Shown here: piece by piece, positions 45,235 to 52,998 of the stretch
Numbering within the stretch: the stretch's first letter is position 1
Layout: each line of letters begins with the position of its first letter
Origin: Cytophagales bacterium
GTDB lineage: Bacteria; Bacteroidota; Bacteroidia; Cytophagales; Cyclobacteriaceae
Length of the DNA: 59,556 bases
Direction of reading: 5' to 3'
Assembly: GCA_025359125.1 (NCBI GenBank)
Contig: JANYHI010000057.1
Span: forward strand, 1-59,556
The notes under the pieces: generated by a model
Database searches by the model: none
What the model saw: the letters and a program-made list of their open reading frames with translations, nothing else
Told to the model about the DNA's origin: nothing
Made by a program: the position numbers and the translations under genes

Positions 45235-47070
45235 ATGTTAATGATAAATATTTTTAAGCGTAACTCGATCCGAAGTAGAATGCTTTCTGGATTTTTGTTT
45301 CTGACGTTACTGATTATTTGTGTTGCCGCGGTTTCTCTTTTTATCCTAAATAAAACTAGTGAGGTAGCTTCCATCCACGGCCGTATAAGTCAATTGCAAA
45401 TTTCTACGTTAAGCTTAATTAAAACAGACAATGATTTTTTTGATCTGGAAACAATTAACAATAGCTATTTTGAAACGCACGAAAGTATTTTCTTAAATAG
45501 GCGTGATAGCCTCAAAATCAGAATTCAATCTGGGATGGACTATATCTTTCACGAAAGTAAGAATGGGGTAATAGCCAGCCTTACCGTAATTGATAGCCTC
45601 TTTAACCAATACGATATTAAGTTTAAACTACTCGAAAACTTACTATACGCAAAAGGCTTTAAAGATTTTGGGCTTGAGGGTCAAATGCGACTGCATGCGC
45701 ACAAATTGGAAGAATCGCAATTTAAGGTGAGTATGCTAAGTGTTTTATCATTAAGAAGAAATGAAAAGGATTTTTTTCTTCGTCATGATTTGATGTATGT
45801 GACTTCACTGAATAAACTAGCTGATCAACTACTGAAGGAACTAAAGGCCAGCCCCCTCAACAATCAAGAAGCAATTTTCCATTTGCAAGAGTATCAGCGT
45901 TACTTTAACAAACTTGCCGCCATTCAAATTCAAATTGGATTAAGTAGTAATGATGGATTGCGAAACGAATTGAACTTGCTTAGCAACGAGTTGACTTCAA
46001 AATACTTTGATCTTTCTGAATATAGTTATCAGGCATCTACTCAAACGCAAATGCAAGCAAGAATTTTTTATCTCTTCATCGTTGGGGGAGCCGTTCTTTT
46101 TTCGCTGATATCGGGATACTGGATTTCGAAAAGGCTATCATCTCCTATTGCTAAATTATCGAAACTGATGAATAGTGTAGTGTCGCAGAAAAAGATTGTA
46201 AAAATAGATTTTACAACAGATAATGCCGCGGAAGAAATAAATACGCTCACGCGATCTTTTATTCATTTAATGAGCCAGACCAATGGGCACATGAAAGAGA
46301 TTAAATCAAAATCTCGCTTGTTGAAAAAGAGAAATCAAGATTTAAAAAAACTTAATCACGAGTTAGACAGTTTTATCTATAGCACCGCTCATGATTTACG
46401 ATCGCCCCTTACTTCACTACTCGGCTTGTTAAACATTATGAATCATGAAAATAAACAAGAAGATTTAAAACCTTATATTCAAATGATGCAGTCGAGTATT
46501 TATCGGATGGAAGATTTCATTGGGCAAATAGTGGGATTCTCTAAAAATAAGCGCCTGGATTTAGTGATTGAAAAAATAGATTTGTATTCTATGATTTCAG
46601 AAATTTTTGACAATCATCAGTTTGTAGAAGGTGCCAACAAAATTGATAGACTGATACAAGTAACAGATGACATTCCTTGTTTTTCTGATCGGGCACGAGT
46701 TATAATCCTCTTTAATAATCTAATATCAAACGCTATTCGGTATGCCGATTTACAAAAGCCAAACCCTTTTATTAAAATTAATATAGCGGTCAACGAGATT
46801 GAAATGGTTATGGAGTTTTCAGACAATGGAATTGGTATTGGAGAAGAACATCTGGATAAAGTTTTCAATATGTTTTACCGCGCCAACGTAAAGTCAAAAG
46901 GATCTGGGTTAGGACTGTTTATTTTTAAAGAGACTATCAATAAATTAAATGGGTCTGTCAATGTTGAGTCTGAACTTTCAGTGGGTACCAAATTCGTTGT
47001 TCGTATACCTAATTATTTTTCACAACAATTAATTGAAAACGAAAAGAATGTTACGCTCCTTTTTGCCTAA
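45235..47070 (+). CDS. Membrane sensor histidine kinase with HAMP domain
   Basis: 611 residues from the ATG at 45235 (45241 is equally possible; the TTG at 45187 would add 16 residues of no clear use). TM1 (about 17-40), a helical periplasmic sensor (about 40-275), TM2 (about 280-300), HAMP (ISKRLSSPIAKLSKLMNSV), DHp with STAHDLRSPLTS (phospho-His), and an ATPase domain with N box NNLISNAIRY, G1 DNGIGIG and G2 GSGLGLFI. No response regulator is near. Its end overlaps the convergent kinase by 4 bases. Confidence 0.92.
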   Translation: MLMINIFKRNSIRSRMLSGFLFLTLLIICVAAVSLFILNKTSEVASIHGRISQLQISTLSLIKTDNDFFDLETINNSYFETHESIFLNRRDSLKIRIQSGMDYIFHESKNGVIASLTVIDSLFNQYDIKFKLLENLLYAKGFKDFGLEGQMRLHAHKLEESQFKVSMLSVLSLRRNEKDFFLRHDLMYVTSLNKLADQLLKELKASPLNNQEAIFHLQEYQRYFNKLAAIQIQIGLSSNDGLRNELNLLSNELTSKYFDLSEYSYQASTQTQMQARIFYLFIVGGAVLFSLISGYWISKRLSSPIAKLSKLMNSVVSQKKIVKIDFTTDNAAEEINTLTRSFIHLMSQTNGHMKEIKSKSRLLKKRNQDLKKLNHELDSFIYSTAHDLRSPLTSLLGLLNIMNHENKQEDLKPYIQMMQSSIYRMEDFIGQIVGFSKNKRLDLVIEKIDLYSMISEIFDNHQFVEGANKIDRLIQVTDDIPCFSDRARVIILFNNLISNAIRYADLQKPNPFIKINIAVNEIEMVMEFSDNGIGIGEEHLDKVFNMFYRANVKSKGSGLGLFIFKETINKLNGSVNVESELSVGTKFVVRIPNYFSQQLIENEKNVTLLFA

Positions 47071-48542
47071 TTAGTCAGTGGCAAAGAAATATGAAAGGCA
47101 GCACCGGTATAGGTTTTGTCAAATACTTTTATGGTTCCCCCCATTCGCGCTAAAGCGGTTTGAGTGATATATAGTCCCAATCCGATTCCGGTAGAATTTT
47201 CATTCCCTCTTTTAAACATAGTAATGAGTTCTTTCACGGCTTCTGGGGCAATGCCTATTCCATTATCTTCTATTAGCATTGTAGTCGCCCCTTCAGAAAT
47301 GGTAGAAGTTATTTTAATGGTGAGATTCTCTTGACCCTTATTATATTGAAGAGAATTTTTAAATAGCTCTTGTAAAGAAATGGTAAGCAACTCCCTATCT
47401 ACTTTTATTTTGTGATTGAGGTTTAGATTTAGAGCGCAATTTTTGTTGTAGCGAACCGATTCAAAAACTTTTTGAATTGTTTTTTCCAGATCAATTTCTA
47501 CCCATTCGATCTTCTTTGTTTTGATGTGGTGTACTAGCTGAATTGTTTTCACCATTTTTTCCAGTTTGCTGGTAGTTTCACTTATCAGGCCTAAATATAT
47601 TTTTAAGTTGTCATCTTTTGCTTCACTTAAGGCAAGAGATTGTAGCCCTTTTAAAGTAGCAATAGGTGCTTGCACATCGTGCGAAGAGTGGTAGAGAAAA
47701 TTTGCCAACTCTGCATTGGCGGTTTCTAATTCTTGTGTTCTTGCTTTTACGCGCAAGTCTAATCCTTTATTCTGAGTTTCTATAAAATCACTTTGAGTTT
47801 TAATTTCTTCATTCTTTGCCTCTATTTCTTCTTTTTGTAATACCAACAATGCCTGATCTTCCTCTTGCTTCTTAAATGTGCGAGAGAAAAAATTGTAAAG
47901 TAAAAAACCGAAAGGCACAATTAGGCTAAGCGAAATCAGCGAGTTTTTAAGCAATTCTTTTCTAGCTCTATCAACAAACCAATCGAAGTTTTCATCTGCT
48001 TCAATAAGTGCAATTACTTCTCCTTTTTTATTTCTTACAGGAGCAAACGCAGATAGCCACTTCCCGTTTTCGTCTTCATAAGTATCCAGCACTCCGCCCG
48101 TTTGTTGATTCTTTAAAAGATCTTTCGGAAAGTTTTTATAGCTGTGCCGATAGTAAGGTTTATCAGATGAGGTGCCAATGAAATGAAAAGTACTGTCTGG
48201 GTTATAGTAAACAATTGTGTAGATAGGGGTTACTAATTTATTTTTTTCCTTGATGGTCAGTAATTGGTTATGGAGGTGGAGATAATCCGAATCTTGTTCG
48301 TGACGGACTATAGCATCTTTCCCCATGTAGCGAGAAGAAATTTTTTCGTGAAAGTCTCCATCAATTGCCAGTGCACCTGTTTCGGTAACGGCCATCAGCC
48401 TATGAAGGACTTCTTCTTTAGACTTTTGAATCCACAAAAAATAATTACTTGTAATGAAGTAAACAACCAAGGCTATTATTCCAAACGAAAGAACAAGTAA
48501 TAGTCGGGTATTTGATTTTTTAAACGAGTTATCAGGTTTCAA
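47067..48542 (-). CDS. Membrane sensor histidine kinase with Cache-like sensor
   Basis: 491 residues. TM1 (about 13-35), periplasmic PAS/Cache-like domain (about 40-190: GTSSDKPYYRHSYKNFPKD and GVLDTYEDENGKWLSAFAPVRNKKGEVIALIEAD), TM2, coiled coil, DHp with YHSSHDVQAPIATL, and ATPase domain with NSLQYNKG, DNGIGIA and STGIGLGLYI. Both glycine boxes are complete, so it should be active. No response regulator is adjacent. An inverted repeat lies directly before its start. Confidence 0.92.
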   Translation of the reverse strand: MKPDNSFKKSNTRLLLVLSFGIIALVVYFITSNYFLWIQKSKEEVLHRLMAVTETGALAIDGDFHEKISSRYMGKDAIVRHEQDSDYLHLHNQLLTIKEKNKLVTPIYTIVYYNPDSTFHFIGTSSDKPYYRHSYKNFPKDLLKNQQTGGVLDTYEDENGKWLSAFAPVRNKKGEVIALIEADENFDWFVDRARKELLKNSLISLSLIVPFGFLLYNFFSRTFKKQEEDQALLVLQKEEIEAKNEEIKTQSDFIETQNKGLDLRVKARTQELETANAELANFLYHSSHDVQAPIATLKGLQSLALSEAKDDNLKIYLGLISETTSKLEKMVKTIQLVHHIKTKKIEWVEIDLEKTIQKVFESVRYNKNCALNLNLNHKIKVDRELLTISLQELFKNSLQYNKGQENLTIKITSTISEGATTMLIEDNGIGIAPEAVKELITMFKRGNENSTGIGLGLYITQTALARMGGTIKVFDKTYTGAAFHISLPLTN

Positions 48543-48598
48543 AATTAAAAATCAGGTTTGTTTTCTTTAACGCTAATTAGAAAATCCTGATTTTAATT
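48543..48598. promoter_or_regulatory. Inverted repeat upstream of the Cache-type kinase gene
   Basis: Arms AATTAAAAATCAGG (48543-48556) and CCTGATTTTAATT (48586-48598) match over 13 bases with one extra A, around a 29-base spacer. Its position right before the start of the kinase suggests a control site or leader hairpin. It could also be a pair of separate half sites. Confidence 0.45.
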
Positions 48599-48670
48599 GG
48601 TGTAGTTAACTTTCGTTTTGTCACGTTAATGACATTTTACATCCACAGCTTTGTGAAGTCAATTCCACAA

Positions 48671-49017
48671 TTAAGCGCATTGAATACTTTTATTCAATTC
48701 TAATTTAACAGCTACGTTTACAACAGCGGTTGATGTTTGTAAAGTACTATCTGCGAACTTAGCACCGAAACGAGCATCTTTATTGTGCCAGAAAACAAAA
48801 GTGGCAGCATCAATTCTTCCGTCAATTTGAATTGCCTTGCCTTTCCTATTTCCGTCTACTAGACTTGGGGATAATTTGAAATCTCACCTTTCTATAAGTT
48901 CCTTTTGGCACCATTACAGAAGTAAGAATTTGCTCTACGAATGTTCCAGCGTTTCTCAAGTCAATAAATAATGGATTTAAGTGTTTGAGTATGTGTGTTG
49001 GCTAGAGGGGCTGCTAA
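48671..49017 (-). pseudogene. Frameshifted remnant of a secreted protein
   Basis: Read on the minus strand, three pieces in three frames join into one plausible protein: AAPLANTHTQTLKSIIY (to about 48963), then LFIDLRNAGTFVEQILTS and VMVPKGTYRKVRF (to about 48880), then FKLSPSLVDGNRKGKAIQI, DGRIDAATFVFWHNKD and TSTAVVNVAVKLELN to a stop at 48671. The GTYRKVRFKLSPS pattern resembles DUF4382-like lipoproteins. At least two frameshifts have occurred and the N-terminus is missing. It occupies the gap between the polyferredoxin gene and the kinase, so this gap of 480 bp is a dead gene and not empty. Confidence 0.65.
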
Positions 49018-49021
49018 GAAA

Positions 49022-50794
49022 TTATTCTGCTAACTTAACACCGTTATTCCCAATCAAAATTGCTTTTCCAAATCTGCCCTCTTCTTCTTTTACCTCTAAG
49101 TTTAAAACACCACGTGGGCAAACTGATGAGCAAACTCCACAACCCACGCAAGAGCTGCGCACAATGTTTTGGCCGCGCTGCGCGTACCAGCGCACGTCAA
49201 TACCCATTTCGCAATAGGTAGAGCAATTACCGCAAGAGATGCACTGACCTCCGTTGGTGGTAATTCTAAACTTGGATTTAAATCGCTGGATCAAACCCAA
49301 ATAAGCCGCTAGCGGACAACCAAATCGGCACCAGGTTCGGTTGCCCATTAAGGGATAAAAACCAGTGCCAACTACTCCTGCAAAGCCTGCACCAATAAAC
49401 GCTCCGTACACTTCGCGTAGTTTATAGCTATCGAAGAAGAATACCCAAGCGTTATTTGTAAAGTAAGTATAGAGCACTCCGGCTGTCATGACCACTGCAA
49501 ACACCAATACGCTATGAATTATCCATCGCTCAGCTTTCCATGCTTTCACAGATTTGTTGGAGAGCTGTCGGTAGGGGTCTCCCAATGTTTCGGCTAGGCC
49601 CCCGCAGCCACACACCCAACTGCAATACCAGCGCTTACCAAAAAAGTAAACCAACACGGGCACAGCAATTACGATGAGTGCAATACCCCACACGAGCATA
49701 AAAATTCCTAAACCTCCGTTGGCGAGTAGTGTATCTAATCTATTGTTGAAGAAGAAGGAATAATCTAGAGGCCAAATATTTTTGAAATCAAAATACGGCT
49801 GATTCAGTCGTATCATAATCTCAGGAATGAGAAAGGCAAGGCAAGTTTGAAAAAACATAACCGAAGCGGTGCGCAGCATTTGGTACTTGCTATGGCGATA
49901 GTTAATAATCATGCGCACGCCCATTACTAAAATACAAAGCGTGTAGATGAAGCCATAGAGAAAAAATCGTCCTGCATCGGTACCGCTTAGTGCTTTACTT
50001 ACAGGGTCAACCAAGATGACCCAGTTGGTCATATATTCTGGATAGAAATAGAGGACTACATAAAACGCCATGAGCCAAGTGCCGGTAAAGATGCCAAGCC
50101 ATTGCACGTTTTTCATTACGTTGAAAAAGATGCCGTTATTTTTTATGCCGGGTGGCAATTGTATCTTTGGTAAGATGTACATCAGCCCACCGATCACACA
50201 CAAGCCGATAGTAAGAAATAAAAAGAACGTTGGATTGTTTTTTATTGGACTAACCGAAGATGTTTTGGTAAGTGAATAAGTTAAATCTTTTATGGCATAT
50301 CGATCGAAGCCATACTGATTTACAATGCCGTATTTTTTAATGTTGCCAGCTACATTCTGCAATTGATCTTTATTGATTGCTTGTCCATCCAACCAACTGC
50401 CATAGTCTCTAAATGCTTTTCGTTTGAAAGAGTTAGATTCGTCAGCACCTTTAAAAACAGAATCTACAGATGTGATAGAAAATTTTTCTTTATTGAATGA
50501 CGCAAGTTTATCTAATTCAGGGAGCGAAAATTCAAAGGTTTTAATTTGTGTTGAGTTAATGCGATCGAAAGCGGCATGTAGTTGATTGACAAATTCGAAG
50601 TTAGATGAAATTTCTTTTTGCAGAATTGATGAGGTTTCGTTTAAAAAGAGAGTTGCCTTTCGGGCATCAGTAATCTGTGATTTGATTATTGTTGGGGTTA
50701 ATTCATACCTCGAAAGGAAGAACGATAAATTGAACAGCGCAAAGCCAATTACAAATAGTGCAAGGCCAATTGTTTTAATAAATTTAGTATTCAT
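49022..50794 (-). CDS. NapH/NosR-like polyferredoxin membrane protein
   Basis: 590 residues. One N-terminal helix, a periplasmic domain (about 30-180), six helices (about 185-455), and two 4Fe-4S clusters at the C-terminus (CISCGNCSTYCEMGID and CVGCGVCSSVCPRGV). Between helices lie WYCSWVCGCGGLAETLGDPYR and WCRFGCPLAAYLG, the extra cysteine motifs of the NapH/NosR group. It should move electrons across or along the inner membrane. The FAD oxidoreductase gene ends 2 bp upstream, so the two form a redox pair; the terminal partner is not in the window. Confidence 0.9.
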   Translation of the reverse strand: MNTKFIKTIGLALFVIGFALFNLSFFLSRYELTPTIIKSQITDARKATLFLNETSSILQKEISSNFEFVNQLHAAFDRINSTQIKTFEFSLPELDKLASFNKEKFSITSVDSVFKGADESNSFKRKAFRDYGSWLDGQAINKDQLQNVAGNIKKYGIVNQYGFDRYAIKDLTYSLTKTSSVSPIKNNPTFFLFLTIGLCVIGGLMYILPKIQLPPGIKNNGIFFNVMKNVQWLGIFTGTWLMAFYVVLYFYPEYMTNWVILVDPVSKALSGTDAGRFFLYGFIYTLCILVMGVRMIINYRHSKYQMLRTASVMFFQTCLAFLIPEIMIRLNQPYFDFKNIWPLDYSFFFNNRLDTLLANGGLGIFMLVWGIALIVIAVPVLVYFFGKRWYCSWVCGCGGLAETLGDPYRQLSNKSVKAWKAERWIIHSVLVFAVVMTAGVLYTYFTNNAWVFFFDSYKLREVYGAFIGAGFAGVVGTGFYPLMGNRTWCRFGCPLAAYLGLIQRFKSKFRITTNGGQCISCGNCSTYCEMGIDVRWYAQRGQNIVRSSCVGCGVCSSVCPRGVLNLEVKEEEGRFGKAILIGNNGVKLAE

Positions 50795-50796
50795 AA

Positions 50797-52089
50797 TTAG
50801 CGATTCACCAATTGGGTCTCTTTTTTAAATGCTGCTATTATTTCTTTTTCATAACGAGAGAAAAATTCAGGATCGAAGTTAGCTTCTGCTAAATGTTCTA
50901 TTATAAAGTCAATGCTTTTCATTTCGCGCAGCCATTTATCAAAACACTTGTGGCGCATGCGTATGCCGAATGTATTTATGCCAATAAACTCTCTTGAGTT
51001 TTTATCCCAAACTAAATGAACGCACTTGTCTCCGTCAGCATGCTCCCAATATAAATCTGTTTCGTTTGGTTTTAATGTGTTACCTACATTGCCATAGGTT
51101 TGATATTCTATGTCGAAGAATTTAGCAGAATTAAACCAAGGTCCGGGTTCGTATTTTGTTTTTTCTCCACAAATAGTTTGTGCTACCACTTCGCCCATCA
51201 TACGGCCTGTGTACCAAACTTGTTCAATATTTCTGCGGCCAGGTAATTCATATTTTCTTTCTACACAATCTCCCAGTGCATACACATCAGGGATATTTGT
51301 TTCTAAAAATTCATTTACCAATACTCCTTTCTTTGTTTCAATGCCAGAATCTTTTAAGAAACTAATATTCGGAGAGACACCCACGGTTAACCCTACGAAC
51401 TGGCAAGGTATGTGTTGACCTTTGCTGGTGATCACATTTTGTACGTTGCCACTCTCATTACCAATAATTTCTTTCAATTCTGTTTCTAGTTGCAGATTAA
51501 TATGATGTGAAAGAATGTGTCGACTGATAAGATTGGCTTCTTGTTTTGGTAACACGTTATCCCAAAATTCATTTTCTCGAACCAGAAAAGTTACTGCAAT
51601 TTTTCTGGAGAGCAGCATCTCTGCCATTTCAATTCCAATCAGTCCGCCTCCTACAATTACTGCTTGTTTGATTTCTTTAGTGTTTTCTTCCATCAACTGA
51701 AGATCCGGATATCCGTATAATCCTTGCACGCCTTTTAAATTTTCGCCCGGCCAACTAAAAGTATTTGAGCGAGAGCCCGAAGCAATGATGAGAATATCGT
51801 ACGTTATTTCTTTTCCTGATTTTAAGTGAAGCGATTTTGTGGTAGTACTTACGTTTTCTACGTGATCTTTTATAAGATTGATTTTATTCTTCTTCCAAAA
51901 TCCATCCTCATAAGGTTTTGTGTTTTCGTACTTCATGTGACCCATGTAAATGTACATAAGCGCAGTGCGCGAAAAGAAGTGCTCAGTTTCAGAAGATATT
52001 ACGGTGATGGTATAATTACTGCGCTTGCGAATGTGGCGTGCCGCGGTAATGCCACTAATTCCGTTGCCAATGATAATTACATTTTTCAT
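50797..52089 (-). CDS. FAD-dependent pyridine nucleotide-disulfide-type oxidoreductase
   Basis: 430 residues. FAD-binding GNGISGITAARHI at 8-20, NAD-binding VGGGLIGIEMAEML (near 147) and second FAD motif VYALGDCVE (near 270). No redox-active CxxxxC is present, so it resembles rubredoxin or ferredoxin reductases and NirB N-terminal domains. It would pass electrons from NAD(P)H to the polyferredoxin encoded next. A 20-bp palindrome lies 35 bp upstream of its start. Confidence 0.9.
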   Translation of the reverse strand: MKNVIIIGNGISGITAARHIRKRSNYTITVISSETEHFFSRTALMYIYMGHMKYENTKPYEDGFWKKNKINLIKDHVENVSTTTKSLHLKSGKEITYDILIIASGSRSNTFSWPGENLKGVQGLYGYPDLQLMEENTKEIKQAVIVGGGLIGIEMAEMLLSRKIAVTFLVRENEFWDNVLPKQEANLISRHILSHHINLQLETELKEIIGNESGNVQNVITSKGQHIPCQFVGLTVGVSPNISFLKDSGIETKKGVLVNEFLETNIPDVYALGDCVERKYELPGRRNIEQVWYTGRMMGEVVAQTICGEKTKYEPGPWFNSAKFFDIEYQTYGNVGNTLKPNETDLYWEHADGDKCVHLVWDKNSREFIGINTFGIRMRHKCFDKWLREMKSIDFIIEHLAEANFDPEFFSRYEKEIIAAFKKETQLVNR

Positions 52090-52123
52090 AAAAGGTCAAG
52101 ATTCAGAATTAGCCTTGGTATCC

Positions 52124-52143
52124 TTTGTCAACTGTTTGACAAA
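52124..52143. promoter_or_regulatory. Crp/Fnr-like palindrome upstream of the redox pair
   Basis: TTTGTCAA-CTGT-TTGACAAA: perfect 8-bp arms with a 4-base spacer. The geometry (TTGnnnn-type half sites around 4 bases) is that of Crp/Fnr-family operators. It lies 35 bp upstream of the FAD oxidoreductase start and about 100 bp upstream of the divergent DUF547 gene. Confidence 0.6.
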
Positions 52144-52244
52144 CTATCCGGAACTATTACTTTATTTTTAGACTTTCAAGGTACAATAAATCCTTTAACT
52201 CGGATTTTTCATATGTACCAGAAAAATTGCTTATACGACTATTT

Positions 52245-52964
52245 ATGAAACGATTATTGACTTTCTTCTTGCTCGCTATAACTTTTTTGCCATTGCGGGC
52301 GCAAAGTAACTTACCTGCTTTTATTAAATCAGCCGATGGCTTTTTTAAGAAATATGTAAGTAATGGTTCTGTTGCTTACTCTAAGATCAAGCAAAATATG
52401 CTGGAAATAGATGGTTTGTATGCGAGCGTGGGGGAGATGGAGCTTTCGAAAATAGAGGAAGCAAATAAAAAAGCATTTTATGTAAATGCATATAATATTG
52501 TTGTCATCTATTGGGTTGCAAAACATTACCCATTAAAATCACCGCTAGATAATTCAGGTTTCTTCGATAAGATTAAACATAAAATTGCTGGCGAAGAAAT
52601 GACTCTTAATTCATTGGAAATAAAAAAATTGTTACTGCCATACAAAGATGCTCGCTTACATTTTGCACTAGCTTGTGCTGCCACTAGCTGCCCCCCTTTG
52701 GCGAGTTTTGCTTACCAGTCGGCCATATTAGATAAGCAACTGGACGAACGAGCATCGTTGGCACTTAACAACCCAGGTTGGCTAAAAGTGAATGATGCCC
52801 AAAAGAAAGTAGAGCTCTCTAAAATTTTTGAGTGGTATAAAAAAGATTTTGTTGCATCGGGTAAAACAGAAATTGAATGGATCAACCAATTTCGTAAAGA
52901 TAAAATCCCAGCTACTTACGCAGTGGGATTTTATGAATACAATTGGGCACTGAATGAGAGGTAA
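52245..52964 (+). CDS. Secreted DUF547 protein
   Basis: 239 residues from the ATG at 52245, which starts the signal peptide MKRLLTFFLLAITFLPLRAQ. The DUF547 domain (about 45-220) shows KKAFYVNAYNIVVIYWVA, FFDKIKHKIAGEEMTLNSLE and ARLHFALACAATSCPPL, the standard motifs. Function is unknown; a cysteine-protease-like fold has been suggested for the family. It is divergent from the redox pair and shares its upstream palindrome. Confidence 0.88.
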   Translation: MKRLLTFFLLAITFLPLRAQSNLPAFIKSADGFFKKYVSNGSVAYSKIKQNMLEIDGLYASVGEMELSKIEEANKKAFYVNAYNIVVIYWVAKHYPLKSPLDNSGFFDKIKHKIAGEEMTLNSLEIKKLLLPYKDARLHFALACAATSCPPLASFAYQSAILDKQLDERASLALNNPGWLKVNDAQKKVELSKIFEWYKKDFVASGKTEIEWINQFRKDKIPATYAVGFYEYNWALNER

Positions 52965-52998
52965 GCGATTAACAGATTACGATCAACTATCTAAGATA
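52964..52998. repeat. Heptanucleotide repeat after the DUF547 gene
   Basis: Five units in register, starting AGCGATT and AACAGAT at the DUF547 stop and running into the convergent phosphorylase gene end. Each unit contains GAT or AT at nearly the same position. Weak alone, consistent with the other loci. Confidence 0.45.
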
